From Bacteroidia bacterium (GTDB lineage Bacteria > Bacteroidota > Bacteroidia > Bacteroidales > Azobacteroidaceae): a stretch of 64,000 nucleotides of DNA. Below, piece after piece: positions 27,275 to 36,847 of this stretch (its first letter is position 1; each line of letters begins with the position of its first letter). The DNA is taken from the NCBI GenBank assembly GCA_025999935.1, contig BNXY01000006.1, positions 14,421 through 78,420 on the forward strand, read 5' to 3'. The position numbers were made by a program, and so were the translations under genes. Under the pieces are notes generated by a model, which was given only the letters and a program-made list of their open reading frames with translations, ran no database searches and was not told where the DNA came from.

Positions 27275-28531
27275 ATGGAAAACTTTATTTTCTATCTGCT
27301 TAAATCCGGAATCTGGATTACCGTTTTCTGGTTGATTTACCGGCTGTTTCTTCGGAAAGAAACTTTCTTTCAATTCAACCGCTACTTCTTGTTGGCCGGT
27401 TTACCGGCATCCTTTGCCTTGGCATTGTGTCAATACCGCTACCCTGTCCACCTGAATCTCCAATTAATGATTGCGCCCGAAGCGGTTGCCGCACAACCGG
27501 CGCCAACGGGTTTGCTTATCGGATGGCCGGTCGTTTTTGTTGCGATTTATGTTGTAGGCATGTTTGTTGTATTGATGCATCATCTCATTGGATTAAACAA
27601 AATCGGCCGTTTGATACGGAAGCAAAAATCAAGTATCCATACGAAACCGCCGGTTATTGAAATACCGCAGATTCAATCTGCCTTTTCTTTTTTCGGATAT
27701 GTGTTTATGGATAAAACTGCAAACCTTTCCGAGGTGGAAAAGCGATTGATTCTGGAACACGAAACGGCGCATATTGAACAACGTCACTGGATGGATTTGC
27801 TGCTGTCTCAAATGGTGTGCGCCTTGCAATGGTTCAATCCCTTTGTCTGGTTGTACCGGAGCGCCGTTAAACAGAATCACGAATTTTTGGCCGACCGTTC
27901 GGTTATCCAAAAAGGAAATTCCCAAGCGGTTTACCATGCCGCATTAATCAATTACACATTAAAAGCGCCTGTTTTTGCTTTAGCAAACGCATTTGCAACT
28001 CACAAATTTAAACGAATCAACATGATGAAAAAGAATGTTTCCAAACCGGCGAAAAAATTCGCCGCATTGTTATTAATCCCCGCATTAGCCGTCTTCTTAT
28101 GGGCTTTTGCCAAACCGGAGTATAAATATGCCATCTCCGTTCATTCGGAACCGGAAATGGTAGCTGTTAAAGATACGATTATCATTACCACGGATAAAGA
28201 GCCGGAAGGGATAACCGTTATCACAAAAGGAAAAGTGAAGAATGTAAAAACAATTGGCAGTACAAAAACAGAGGAACGAGTTGTAAATTCGGATTCAGTT
28301 GTTGTTATTGGATACGGGTCAATGAAAAAAATGACCGTAACATCAACAAATACCACACATTCAGGCAAAGACCCGCTTTTTATTGTGGATGGCAAAGTAG
28401 TCTCTTCTATAGATAAGTTAAATGAAAAAGACATTCATTCAATTTCCGTACTGAAAGATGGGGCAGCCACATCGATATATGGAGATGCGGGGAAAAACGG
28501 TGTTATCTTGATTACAACGAAAGCCGATTAA
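27275..28531 (+). CDS. M56 (BlaR1-type) membrane metalloprotease with C-terminal TonB-plug-like domain
   Basis: A 418-residue protein. Three N-terminal membrane helices (about 4-26, 36-54, 80-104) are followed by a cytosolic zinc-protease domain with 'HETAH' at 162-166 and the third ligand in 'NHEFLADRS' (E203). A fourth helix 'FAALLLIPALAVFLWAF' lies at about 262-279. The remaining 139 residues would be periplasmic. Instead of the penicillin-binding sensor of BlaR1, the end reads 'VVIGYGSMKK', then 'DPLFIVDGKVV' and 'ISVLKDGAATSIYGDAGKNGVILITTK', which is the plug-domain pattern of SusC/RagA receptors. Residues 280-360 look like a linker rich in T, V and K. The signal sensed is unknown; contact with an outer-membrane or TonB partner is an attractive guess. 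Confidence 0.88.
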   Translation: MENFIFYLLKSGIWITVFWLIYRLFLRKETFFQFNRYFLLAGLPASFALALCQYRYPVHLNLQLMIAPEAVAAQPAPTGLLIGWPVVFVAIYVVGMFVVLMHHLIGLNKIGRLIRKQKSSIHTKPPVIEIPQIQSAFSFFGYVFMDKTANLSEVEKRLILEHETAHIEQRHWMDLLLSQMVCALQWFNPFVWLYRSAVKQNHEFLADRSVIQKGNSQAVYHAALINYTLKAPVFALANAFATHKFKRINMMKKNVSKPAKKFAALLLIPALAVFLWAFAKPEYKYAISVHSEPEMVAVKDTIIITTDKEPEGITVITKGKVKNVKTIGSTKTEERVVNSDSVVVIGYGSMKKMTVTSTNTTHSGKDPLFIVDGKVVSSIDKLNEKDIHSISVLKDGAATSIYGDAGKNGVILITTKAD

Positions 28532-28541
28532 CGACATTTTG

Positions 28542-28566
28542 GGATGGCAGGTCAAGCCCGCCATGA
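28542..28566 (-). repeat. REP-like unit downstream of the M56 gene (family 1 variant)
   Basis: Runs from GGATGGCAGG to CCGCCATGAC, with arms ATGGCAGG and CCCGCCAT around TCAAG. It is the 'ATGGCGGG' variant of the unit seen at 24168..24246. It is intergenic and could act as a 3' stabiliser or weak terminator for the operon. Confidence 0.55.
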
Positions 28567-28653
28567 CAAAAGAGAAATGTAAATAATTATTTAACAACTC
28601 AAAAAAAGATTTAGCTTTTTATTTTAAAATTTTTCTATTTGAAAGAAAAATTG

Positions 28654-28661
28654 TATCTTTG
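28654..28661 (+). promoter_or_regulatory. -7 element of pckA
   Basis: TATCTTTG is a full match to TAnnTTTG. The -33 position has only a T-run. The leader to the ATG at 28720 would be about 52 nt, AT-rich with no obvious structure. Confidence 0.6.
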
Positions 28662-28719
28662 CACTCTCTAAATCATATTGATATATACAATAATTATTAT
28701 AAAATTAAAAATTTTAAAA

Positions 28720-30309
28720 ATGGCAAACTTAGATTTAAGCAAGTACGGCATTAACAACAACATCCCTGTTGTTTACAATCCGTCTTACGAAGAGCTTTTT
28801 CAAGCTGAATTAGATCCGAAAAACGAAGGATTCGAAAAAGGCGTATTAACAAACACAGGAGCAGTGTCTGTGGATACGGGTAAATTTACCGGTCGTTCGC
28901 CGAAAGACCGTTTCATTGTGAAAGATGCTGTTTCCGAAAACACGATTTGGTGGGACGGCAACATCAACAAACCAACTACAACCGAAGTTTGGAACGATTT
29001 GAAAGCCAATACAATCAAAGAATTGAACAAGGCTGAAAAATTGTATGTGGTGGATACTTATTGCGGAACCAACGAAGACACCCGCATGAAAGTGCGTTTC
29101 ATCGTAGAAGTGGCTTGGCAGGCGCATTTTGTAACCAATATGTTCATCCGTCCTTCTCATTACGAATTGGCCAACTACGGCGAACCTGATTTCGTTGTAT
29201 TCAACGGTTCAAAAACAACCGACCCGGATTGGCAAAAACACAATTTGAACTCGGAAGTTTATGTGTTGTTCAACCTGACCGAAAAAGAACAAATCATCGG
29301 CGGTACTTGGTACGGCGGCGAAATGAAAAAAGGCATGTTCTCCATGCAGAACTATTATCTGCCCTTGCGCGGAATCGCTTCGATGCACTGCTCTGCCAAT
29401 GTAGGTAAAGACGGCGACGTAGCCATATTCTTCGGTTTGTCCGGAACCGGGAAAACCACCCTTTCCGCCGACCCGAAACGTTACTTGATCGGTGACGACG
29501 AACATGGTTGGGACAACAACGGCGTATTCAACTACGAAGGTGGTTGCTATGCAAAAGTGATTGATTTGAGTAAAGAAAATGAGCCGGACATCTGGCGCGC
29601 TATCTGCCGCGACGCTTTGTTGGAAAACGTAACCGTGAAAGCAGACGGTACGCCCGACTACTCGAAAGAAGCTTCTAAAACAGAAAACACCCGCGTTTCT
29701 TATCCGATTTATCATATCAATAAAATCGTGCTTCCTTCCCGTGCAGGTCACGCCAAGAAAATCATTTACCTGTCGGCAGATGCTTTCGGCGTATTGCCTC
29801 CGGTTTCTATCTTGGACGAAAAATCGGCGCAATATCACTTCCTTTGCGGTTATACTTCCAAATTGGCCGGAACGGAACGCGGTATTACCGAACCGCTTCC
29901 TTCGTTCTCTCCCGCATTCGGCGAAGCTTTTCTGACCTTGCACCCAACTCAATATGCAAGCGTATTGGCAAAGAAAATGAAAGAACACGGCGCAAAAGCC
30001 TATTTGGTAAACACCGGTTGGAACGGCACAGGCAAACGTATCTCTTTGAAGGATACCCGCGCCATCATCGACGCCATCATCGACGGTTCTATCGAAAAAG
30101 CGGAAACAATCAAGGTGCCTATTCTGAATTTGATCGCTCCGAAAGCATTGCCGGGCGTTTCCGACATCCTCGACCCGCGTACCACTTACGGTGCAAACGT
30201 TGCAGAATGGGAAACAAAAGCGAAGTCTTTGGGCGCAAAATACATCAAGAATTTTGAACAATACTTGCCGGAAGGTAAGGATTTGATTCCTTCGGGACCG
30301 CAATTGTAA
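28720..30309 (+). CDS. pckA: ATP-dependent phosphoenolpyruvate carboxykinase
   Basis: A 529-residue cytosolic enzyme interconverting oxaloacetate and PEP with ATP/ADP. In Bacteroidales it runs toward CO2 fixation during succinate formation. The P-loop '[11 protein letters not shown]' lies at 239-249 and kinase-2 '[11 protein letters not shown]' at 255-265. '[13 protein letters not shown]', 'GRSPKDRF' and 'NTGWNGTG' are further family blocks. ATG 28720 ('[11 protein letters not shown]') is chosen; the longer frame would start inside the AT-rich leader. Single gene ending in a terminator hairpin. Confidence 0.97.
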   Translation: MANLDLSKYGINNNIPVVYNPSYEELFQAELDPKNEGFEKGVLTNTGAVSVDTGKFTGRSPKDRFIVKDAVSENTIWWDGNINKPTTTEVWNDLKANTIKELNKAEKLYVVDTYCGTNEDTRMKVRFIVEVAWQAHFVTNMFIRPSHYELANYGEPDFVVFNGSKTTDPDWQKHNLNSEVYVLFNLTEKEQIIGGTWYGGEMKKGMFSMQNYYLPLRGIASMHCSANVGKDGDVAIFFGLSGTGKTTLSADPKRYLIGDDEHGWDNNGVFNYEGGCYAKVIDLSKENEPDIWRAICRDALLENVTVKADGTPDYSKEASKTENTRVSYPIYHINKIVLPSRAGHAKKIIYLSADAFGVLPPVSILDEKSAQYHFLCGYTSKLAGTERGITEPLPSFSPAFGEAFLTLHPTQYASVLAKKMKEHGAKAYLVNTGWNGTGKRISLKDTRAIIDAIIDGSIEKAETIKVPILNLIAPKALPGVSDILDPRTTYGANVAEWETKAKSLGAKYIKNFEQYLPEGKDLIPSGPQL

Positions 30310-30326
30310 TTATACAATCCATCTAC

Positions 30327-30359
30327 AAAAGGGTGTCCCTCCATGGGACATCCTTTTTT
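30327..30359 (+). terminator. Rho-independent terminator of pckA
   Basis: AAAAGGGTGTCCC and GGGACATCCTTTT form a 13-bp stem with one G-T pair around a 5-nt loop (TCCAT), followed by further T residues. It lies 17 bases after the pckA stop. Confidence 0.85.
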
Positions 30360-30396
30360 AACTTTCATCTTTTTTAACTTTAAAATAATATTATTC

Positions 30397-31539
30397 ATGA
30401 AAAACAAACTATTCTCAATTGCAGCAATTTTAACTTTATTTGCGTTCTTTTGCAGCGCTCAACCCTATGCTCCGGTAAACAAAAATGCTACGCCGGAAGC
30501 AAAGCAGTTATTAAGCTTTCTCTACTCAGTTAGAGGTAAATACACCATTACAGGCCAGCACAATTTTGTCAGTGATTTTCCCAAGTACGACGAAACCGTA
30601 CACGCGATGACCGGAACTTATTCCGCCTTGTGGGGCGCTGATTTCAGTTTTTCGGCACAAGGAGATAATGCCCGGAAGTTCCAACATTGCGGCCCGCTGA
30701 ATCTTTCCGTTCCGATGGATAGCTGTTATGATAATGGAAAAACAGTAGCCGAACAGCGTCAACTCTTGGTAAACGAAGCCATCAAACAACATGCTAAAGG
30801 CCGGATTATTACCCTGATGTGGCATAGCTGCTATCCAACCAACGGCGATGAATGTAACGGCGACGATATCTGGCGTTTGAGCGCGGGTATCGAAAGACCC
30901 AACGCTGCCGAATGGAAAGAACTTACCACCGATGGTACGCCTCTGAATAAAGCATGGAAAAAACAATGGGATGGCGTTGCCTTCTATCTGAAACAATTGC
31001 AGGATGCCAAAGTGCCCGTTTTGTGGCGGCCTTATCATGAAATGAACGGCGAATGGTTCTGGTGGGGTTATCAACCGGGAGAAAACGGATTTAAGAAACT
31101 TTGGATTATGGCCTACAATTATCTGACCAACCATCACAAACTCAACAACTTGTTGTGGGTATGGAACACCAATGCTCCGCGGGATATCGTGGGCGATGTA
31201 GCAGGCCCGTATGCCGATTACTTCCCGGGCGTGGACTACGTGGATGTTTTGACGGCAGATGTTTACCGCAATGATTGGAGGCAATCGCATCACGATCAAC
31301 TGATGGAACTCGGTAAAGGAAAATTGATTGGTTTGGGCGAAGTAGGAAACGTTCCCGAACCGGCGCTGTATGAAACGCAACCCAACTGGTCATGGTTTAT
31401 GGTTTGGGGTTATTGCATCTACGATTTCCGCAGCAGAGACAGAAATGTAAATCCGGCGGCAAAAGCTATTTATGACAACCCGAAAAGCATTACGGCAGAT
31501 AAAATCGAATTATCTAATAATGCTTATCAATTGAAATAA
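30397..31539 (+). CDS. Glycoside hydrolase family 26 (beta-mannanase-type)
   Basis: A 380-residue secreted or surface enzyme with signal peptide 'MKNKLFSIAAILTLFAFFCSAQ'. It has the GH26 catalytic features: the acid/base glutamate in 'LWRPYHEMNGEWFWWG' and the nucleophile in 'LIGLGEVGN'. 'KYTITGQHNF' near the start and 'RIITLMWHSCYP' are typical of beta-mannanases. The expected role is cleavage of beta-1,4-mannan or glucomannan to oligosaccharides. It stands alone, outside any SusCD locus. ATG 30397 is preferred because the longer frame begins inside the pckA terminator. Confidence 0.9.
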   Translation: MKNKLFSIAAILTLFAFFCSAQPYAPVNKNATPEAKQLLSFLYSVRGKYTITGQHNFVSDFPKYDETVHAMTGTYSALWGADFSFSAQGDNARKFQHCGPLNLSVPMDSCYDNGKTVAEQRQLLVNEAIKQHAKGRIITLMWHSCYPTNGDECNGDDIWRLSAGIERPNAAEWKELTTDGTPLNKAWKKQWDGVAFYLKQLQDAKVPVLWRPYHEMNGEWFWWGYQPGENGFKKLWIMAYNYLTNHHKLNNLLWVWNTNAPRDIVGDVAGPYADYFPGVDYVDVLTADVYRNDWRQSHHDQLMELGKGKLIGLGEVGNVPEPALYETQPNWSWFMVWGYCIYDFRSRDRNVNPAAKAIYDNPKSITADKIELSNNAYQLK

Positions 31540-31553
31540 GCAAAAAATAAAGG

Positions 31554-31596
31554 AAGAAGCGGTTTCAAAAGTGCAATGCTTTTGAAACCGCTTCTT
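31554..31596 (-). terminator. Long perfect hairpin between GH26 and gltA
   Basis: An 18-bp perfect stem: AAGAAGCGGTTTCAAAAG (31554..31571) pairs with CTTTTGAAACCGCTTCTT (31579..31596) around a 7-nt loop. Read on the minus strand, it is followed by a T-rich run (from the AAAAAATAAAG at 31542..31552), so it best fits the end of the acn-icd-gltA transcript. It probably also stops GH26 transcripts. Confidence 0.8.
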
Positions 31597-31662
31597 TGCT
31601 TAAATAGAGTAAATCGCCTCTTAATTAATTTATTCACTATTCATTTGAAACAGCCTCGTTCT

Positions 31663-33006
31663 TTACCTGTTTTTGATAGAAATATATTCCTGTACATCCA
31701 AAATGTTCCGGTATGCCGGGCGAATAATCCGTTTGCTCTTGAAGTTCAGCTCTTCGATGCGGTGCGTCGTCCAACCGACAATACGCGCCATGGCGAATAA
31801 AGGCGTATAAATTTCCTGCGGCAAACCAATCATTTCATACACGAATCCCGAATAGAAATCAATGTTTGAGGATACGCTTTTTTTGCTTCCCTTGAAATTG
31901 TAGAAAGACGCAATCGCCCTTTCTTCCAGCAATTCGAGGAATGCAAATTCTTCTTCTCGCCCCTTTTCCTTTGCCAAGTCACGCGCCAACTCCTTTAACA
32001 GTATGGCACGCGGGTCGGAAATGGTATAGACCGCATGACCGATACCGTAAATCAAACCGGTTTTGTTGTAAACCTCCTTGTTGAGCATCCGGTTGAAATA
32101 TTTGTCGATTTCAGCGACACTTTTCCAATCAGCGATGTTTTCTTTCAAATGATTGAACATGTCCACAACCTGAATATTGGCGCCGCCGTGCAAAGGTCCT
32201 TTCAGCGAACCGATGCCGGCTGCGATGGAAGAATAAGTGTCCGTTCCGGTCGAGCTGGTTACGCGCACACTGAATGTGGAGTTGTTGCCGCCGCCGTGTT
32301 CCGCCTGCAACACCAACAACAGATCGAGGGTGCGGGCTTCCAATGAAGTATAATCCTTTTTCAGCATGTACAGGAAGTTTTCTGCAATCGTCAGATTTTC
32401 ATTCGGATGGCGGATATGCAGGGAACGTCCGTGTTCGCTGTGCCGTAAAATATTGTAGGCGTATGCAATAATGGTTGGAAATCGGGCAATCAATTGAATG
32501 GACTGGCGCATCAGATTATCGGGAGATGTGTCGTCGGGATTTGAATCGAAATTATACATTTCCAACACACAGCGCGCCAAAGAGTTCATGATGTTGTGTC
32601 CTTCCAAATCAATGATATTCATTTTGGTTTTCTGTTCCAAAGGCATGTTGTCGTTGATTAGTTCCCTGAAATTTGCCAACTCTTCCTTATCCGGCAATTT
32701 CCCGGAAAGCATCAGATAAGCAACTTCTTCAAACCCAAAACGTTTGTCCTTGATTAAATCGTGAACAATGTCTTCGACGTCGTAACCGCGGTAAAAAAGT
32801 TTGCCGGGAATGGCTTTCAATCCTCCTTCCGGCAAGCGTTCGTACCCGACTACATTCCCGATTTGGGTAAGTCCCACCAATACTCCGGATCCGTCTTCGT
32901 TACGAAGTCCCCGTTTTACATTGTGCTTCACAAACAGATCATTATCGATCTTGCTGGTCGTCTTTACAGACTCCGATAATTTGTAAATTAGATATTCTTT
33001 TTTCAT
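31663..33006 (-). CDS. gltA: Citrate synthase
   Basis: A 447-residue enzyme condensing acetyl-CoA and oxaloacetate. Catalytic-site blocks: 'LVLQAEHGGGNNSTFSVR', 'GSLKGPLHGGANIQVVDM' (His) and 'LIYGIGHAVYTISDPRA' (His), plus the terminal 'FYSGFVYEMIGLP' (Asp equivalents nearby). It is of the longer, Bacteroidetes type. Last gene of acn-icd-gltA, the oxidative branch from oxaloacetate to 2-oxoglutarate, which serves glutamate synthesis in anaerobic Bacteroidales. A hairpin repeat separates it from icd. Confidence 0.95.
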   Translation of the reverse strand: MKKEYLIYKLSESVKTTSKIDNDLFVKHNVKRGLRNEDGSGVLVGLTQIGNVVGYERLPEGGLKAIPGKLFYRGYDVEDIVHDLIKDKRFGFEEVAYLMLSGKLPDKEELANFRELINDNMPLEQKTKMNIIDLEGHNIMNSLARCVLEMYNFDSNPDDTSPDNLMRQSIQLIARFPTIIAYAYNILRHSEHGRSLHIRHPNENLTIAENFLYMLKKDYTSLEARTLDLLLVLQAEHGGGNNSTFSVRVTSSTGTDTYSSIAAGIGSLKGPLHGGANIQVVDMFNHLKENIADWKSVAEIDKYFNRMLNKEVYNKTGLIYGIGHAVYTISDPRAILLKELARDLAKEKGREEEFAFLELLEERAIASFYNFKGSKKSVSSNIDFYSGFVYEMIGLPQEIYTPLFAMARIVGWTTHRIEELNFKSKRIIRPAYRNILDVQEYISIKNR

Positions 33007-33031
33007 TGTAATAATTTTTTAATTCGTAATT

Positions 33032-33127
33032 GTCTTGAACCTTGATGATAATAAGATTTTTAAGATTACCTTGATTAAGAAAAATCTTAAGAATCTTTTT
33101 AATCTTGATAAAATCAAGGTTCAAGAC
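33032..33127. repeat. Long palindromic repeat between icd and gltA (family 3), overlapping the icd stop
   Basis: GTCTTGAACCTTGAT (33032..33046) and ATCAAGGTTCAAGAC (33113..33127) form a 15-bp perfect inverted repeat. The 66 bases between contain nested AAGATT/AATCTT segments that allow a long imperfect hairpin. The right arm is translated as the last residues of icd (R-L-E-P) and supplies its TGA. Confidence 0.75.
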
Positions 33128-34304
33128 GTAATTTTTTAATAATCGTTTCACCAAATTCTATAGTGCCCAAGGGTTTTCCGTTCGGCATGAATCGCGCCAA
33201 ATCGGTTGTAGCCTCCCCATTAATAAACGCTTCTTCCATGGCTTTTGTTGTCAAATCGGCAGCCTCTTTCCATCCGAGATATTCGAGCAGCATCACGGAA
33301 GAAAGAATCAGTGAGGACGGGTTGACCTTGTTTTGCCCTGCAATATCGGGCGCTGTGCCGTGAGTGGCTTCAAAAATAGCGTGACCACTCAAGTAATTGA
33401 TATTGGCTCCGGGAGCGATGCCGATACCGCCGACCATTGCCGCCAATTGGTCGGAAATATAATCACCGTTGAGATTCAATGTCGCAATAACCGAATATTT
33501 TTCCGGTGTCAATAAAGTGTTTTGTAAGAAAGCATCGGCAATCACATCGTTGATAATGATTTTTCCTTCGGACAATTCTTTGGCAAATTCTCGTTCCGCC
33601 AAGGCATAACCCCATTTTTTGAAGCCGCCTTCGGTGTATTTCATGATGTTGCCCTTGTGCACCAAAGTAACACTGGGCAAATGATTTTCCAAAGCGTATT
33701 CGATAGCCGAACGCACCAAACGTTCCGTCCCTTCGATGGAAACCGGTTTTACGCCAAAGGCGGAAGTATCCTCAAACCGGATTTTCGTCACGCCCATCTC
33801 GTCTTTCAGGAAACGGAGGAATTTCCGAGCTTCGGGCGTGCCTTGTTGCCATTCAATGCCCGCATAAATATCTTCGGTATTTTCCCGGAAAATAACCATA
33901 TCCACCTTTTGCGGCTCTTTGATTGGCGATACAACGCCCTTAAACCAGCGCACGGGGCGCAGACAAACATACAAATCCAAAGTTTGCCGAAGCGCTACAT
34001 TCAACGAACGGATGCCTTCGCCGATAGGTGTGGTTAGAGGGCCCTTTATACCAACCAAATGTTCGCGGAAAGCATCCAAGGTTTCATCGGGCAACCAGTT
34101 GCCGGTTGCTTTAAAGGCTTTTTCACCCGCCAAAACTTCTTTCCATTCAATCGAACGTTTTCCCTGATAAGCTGTTTTTACTGCCTCATTGACAATCTTT
34201 TGACTTACCGGCGTTATTTCCGCTCCTACACCGTCGCCTTCGATAAAAGGTATCGTCACTTGGTCGGGAACAATTAATTTTTCACCTTGTTTTTGTACTT
34301 TCAT
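33114..34304 (-). CDS. icd: Isocitrate dehydrogenase (NADP type)
   Basis: A 396-residue enzyme oxidising isocitrate to 2-oxoglutarate and CO2. '[13 protein letters not shown]', '[27 protein letters not shown]' (isocitrate phosphate and carboxylate contacts), '[14 protein letters not shown]' and '[33 protein letters not shown]' are prokaryotic NADP-ICD signatures. The C-terminus 'IIKKLRLEP' is contributed in part by the repeat at 33032..33127, so the original end may have been slightly different. Middle gene of acn-icd-gltA. Confidence 0.94.
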   Translation of the reverse strand: MKVQKQGEKLIVPDQVTIPFIEGDGVGAEITPVSQKIVNEAVKTAYQGKRSIEWKEVLAGEKAFKATGNWLPDETLDAFREHLVGIKGPLTTPIGEGIRSLNVALRQTLDLYVCLRPVRWFKGVVSPIKEPQKVDMVIFRENTEDIYAGIEWQQGTPEARKFLRFLKDEMGVTKIRFEDTSAFGVKPVSIEGTERLVRSAIEYALENHLPSVTLVHKGNIMKYTEGGFKKWGYALAEREFAKELSEGKIIINDVIADAFLQNTLLTPEKYSVIATLNLNGDYISDQLAAMVGGIGIAPGANINYLSGHAIFEATHGTAPDIAGQNKVNPSSLILSSVMLLEYLGWKEAADLTTKAMEEAFINGEATTDLARFMPNGKPLGTIEFGETIIKKLRLEP

Positions 34305-34322
34305 ATTTTTTTAGTCTTTTTT

Positions 34323-34448
34323 CCGTAAGCTGAAGCATACGGTTAATAAAGTATCGTCCCGTGCGGGACTTGTCGGAACATTTTATTTTCTCACAAAACT
34401 CAGCCTCGCAGAGGCGACACTTTATTAACCGTGGGCTTTAGCCTACGG
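34323..34448. repeat. Paired-hairpin repeat between acn and icd (family 2), overlapping the acn stop
   Basis: Outer arms are two hairpin units in inverted orientation: 34323..34342 (CCGTAAGC...GCATACGG) and 34429..34448 (CCGTGGGC...GCCTACGG). Each is followed inward by TTAATAAAGT or its complement (34343..34352 and ACTTTATTAA before 34429). Two smaller stems lie inside (CGTCCCGTGCGGGAC near 34356 and GCCTCGCAGAGGC near 34403). Read on the minus strand, the right unit encodes the last three residues and TAA of acn. Confidence 0.75.
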
Positions 34449-36708
34449 TTGTGAATGCTTGTTTTTTTAGATAATTTAATGCACTGCCTGCCCGAAACCA
34501 TTGAATCTGCAAATCGTTGAAACTGTGATTTGCCTGAAAAGATTCTTCGCTGCCGTCGTCATGAGTGAGTATTGCCGTGAGCGGTTTACCTGCTTGAAAA
34601 TCCGACAGTCCGCTAATTGTGATGCGGTCGTTTTCCCGTATCCTGTCGTAATCGCTTTTATTTTCAAAAGTGAGCGCCAACATGCCTTGCTTTTTCAGAT
34701 TGGTTTCGTGAATCCGGGCAAAACTCTTGGCTAATATCACTTTCACATTCAAGAAGCGAGGCTCCATCGCTGCATGTTCGCGCGACGAACCTTCGCCGTA
34801 ATTTTCTTCCGCTACCACTATCGACGACAAACCGGCTGTTTTATAAAATTTCGCTACATCGGAAATCGGTTCGTATTGATGCAGAATTTGGTTGGCAACC
34901 AAGTTGGTTTTCCCATTGAAAGCATTGACTGCGCCTATCAGCATATTGCCCGAAATATTTTCCAAATGACCGCGGAAACGAAGCCAGGGGCCTGCCATGG
35001 AAATATGGTCGGTAGTACATTTGCCTTCCGTTTTAATCAGCAAAGGCATCTTTTTCAAATCATTTTCGTTGAATGCAGGGAAAGGTTGCAACAATTGCAA
35101 ACGTTCGGATTTCGGATTGATACTAATTTTCGTACTTTCCGTTCCGTAAGCGATATACCCTTTGTCTTCCACCTCAAATCCTTTGGGAGGGAAATCACTT
35201 CCCTGCGGCTCGTTGAGCAGAATTTCACGACCGTCTTTGGTCTTTAATTTATCCGTTAAAGGATTGAAAGACAGACTGCCTGCAATGGTCAATGCCATAG
35301 TTAATTCGGGCGATGCCACAAAAGCGTAGGTATTGGGATTGCCGTCGGCGCGTTTGGCAAAATTGCGATTAAACGAAGTCACAATGGCATTTTTCCGTGT
35401 ATTATCATCAGTATGTCGTTTCCATTGTCCGATGCAAGGACCGCAGGCATTCGCCATAATCACACCGCCAATTCTTTCAAAATCAGCAATCAAGCCATCA
35501 CGTTCGGCGGTATAACGAATCTGTTCAGAACCCGGATTGATAATCAGCGGAGCCGCCACCGGAATATTATCTTCCAACGCTTGACGGGCAATGGATGCCG
35601 CGCGACTTAAATCCTGATAAGACGAATTGGTGCACGATCCTATCAAACCTACTTCCATCTTTTGCGGATAATCATTGGCTTTTACTTTGGCGGCAAATTC
35701 CGAAATCGGCGTAGCTGCATCAGGTGTAAAGGGGCCATTGATATAAGGCTCTAAATCAGACAAATTAATTTCGATAACTTGGTCGTAATAAGCGCTTGGA
35801 TTACTTTCTACTTCCGGGTCGGCTTGCAGGTAAGGCGCTATTTGATTCGCTAAACCGGCAATTTCCGCACGTTCGGTTGCCCGCAGGTAAGCTGCAATAT
35901 TCTCATCGAAAGGAAAAATTGAAGTGGTGGCGCCAACTTCCGCACCCATATTACAAACGGTAGCTTTCCCTGTGGCAGAAAGTGAAGTTGTTCCTTCGCC
36001 GAAATATTCGATAACCGAATTTGTTCCGCCTTTGACGGTCAGTATGCCTGCCAATTTAAGGATAAGGTCTTTGGGAGATGCCCAACCGTTCAATTTTCCG
36101 GTCAGTTTGACGCCGATGATTCGAGGCATTTTCAATTCCCATTCCATTCCGCTCATCACATCGACGGCATCCGCACCGCCTACGCCGATGGCAATCATTC
36201 CCAATCCGCCCGCATTAGGCGTATGCGAATCCGTGCCAATCATCATGCCGCCGGGAAATGCGTAATTTTCCAACACCACCTGATGAATAATGCCCGCGCC
36301 CGGTTTCCAAAAGCCTATTGCGTATTGGTTGGAGACCGATTGCAGGAAATCATAGACTTCGTTATTGTTGGCGGTTGCCGTATCAATATCGGCTTTCGCG
36401 CCTTTATCCGCCTGAATCAGGTGGTCGCAGTGAACCGTTGCCGGAACAGCGGATTTCTTTTTTCCCGCATTCATAAACTGCAACAACGCCATTTGCGCCG
36501 TAGCATCTTGCATGGCCACGCGGTCGGGGCGAAAATTGACATAATCTATTCCACGTTGGTAACTCTGCCTGTTTTCGGCGTCAAAAAGATGGGCATACAA
36601 AATTTTCTCGGTCAATGTAAGCGGTCGATGAATCGTTTTTCGCACCTCGTTTACTTTTTTCGGGAAGAGAGAATAAAACTTTTCTAAAATTTCAAAATCA
36701 TGTATCAT
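34438..36708 (-). CDS. acn: Aconitate hydratase
   Basis: A 756-residue [4Fe-4S] enzyme interconverting citrate and isocitrate. Cluster cysteines are seen in '[17 protein letters not shown]' and '[11 protein letters not shown]'; '[31 protein letters not shown]' and the C-terminal '[18 protein letters not shown]' swivel-domain motif are intact. The length fits the mitochondrial/Bacteroidetes type. First gene of the oxidative TCA operon. The final 'TTVG' and stop codon lie within a dispersed repeat. Confidence 0.96.
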   Translation of the reverse strand: MIHDFEILEKFYSLFPKKVNEVRKTIHRPLTLTEKILYAHLFDAENRQSYQRGIDYVNFRPDRVAMQDATAQMALLQFMNAGKKKSAVPATVHCDHLIQADKGAKADIDTATANNNEVYDFLQSVSNQYAIGFWKPGAGIIHQVVLENYAFPGGMMIGTDSHTPNAGGLGMIAIGVGGADAVDVMSGMEWELKMPRIIGVKLTGKLNGWASPKDLILKLAGILTVKGGTNSVIEYFGEGTTSLSATGKATVCNMGAEVGATTSIFPFDENIAAYLRATERAEIAGLANQIAPYLQADPEVESNPSAYYDQVIEINLSDLEPYINGPFTPDAATPISEFAAKVKANDYPQKMEVGLIGSCTNSSYQDLSRAASIARQALEDNIPVAAPLIINPGSEQIRYTAERDGLIADFERIGGVIMANACGPCIGQWKRHTDDNTRKNAIVTSFNRNFAKRADGNPNTYAFVASPELTMALTIAGSLSFNPLTDKLKTKDGREILLNEPQGSDFPPKGFEVEDKGYIAYGTESTKISINPKSERLQLLQPFPAFNENDLKKMPLLIKTEGKCTTDHISMAGPWLRFRGHLENISGNMLIGAVNAFNGKTNLVANQILHQYEPISDVAKFYKTAGLSSIVVAEENYGEGSSREHAAMEPRFLNVKVILAKSFARIHETNLKKQGMLALTFENKSDYDRIRENDRITISGLSDFQAGKPLTAILTHDDGSEESFQANHSFNDLQIQWFRAGSALNYLKKQAFTTVG

Positions 36709-36724
36709 AATATCGGATTTTTTA

Positions 36725-36756
36725 CAAATATACGCTATTTTATTATATTAACCAAA
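36725..36756 (-). promoter_or_regulatory. Promoter of acn-icd-gltA
   Basis: On the minus strand, TTTG (36756 to 36753), 20 nt, then TATATTTG (36732 to 36725): a full consensus promoter ending 16 nt before the acn ATG. Confidence 0.7.
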
Positions 36757-36820
36757 TTGATATTTTTTATCTCTATATCAATAAAATCTATAAGAGATGC
36801 ATATTATTTTTTATTCTTAT

Positions 36821-36828
36821 TATCTTTA
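36821..36828 (+). promoter_or_regulatory. Possible -7 element of the DMT transporter gene
   Basis: TATCTTTA differs from TAnnTTTG at the last base only, 19 nt upstream of ATG 36848. It supports the shorter protein, since the upstream ATG at 36797 would lie before the promoter. Confidence 0.4.
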
Positions 36829-36847
36829 CATCCAAAATCAGGCGTTT

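Noticed and set aside
29209..30303. A 364-codon open frame on the minus strand opposite pckA
   Set aside because: It lies fully within a highly conserved enzyme gene, its translation is rich in C, F and R with no recognisable family, and it has no promoter or ribosome-binding site.
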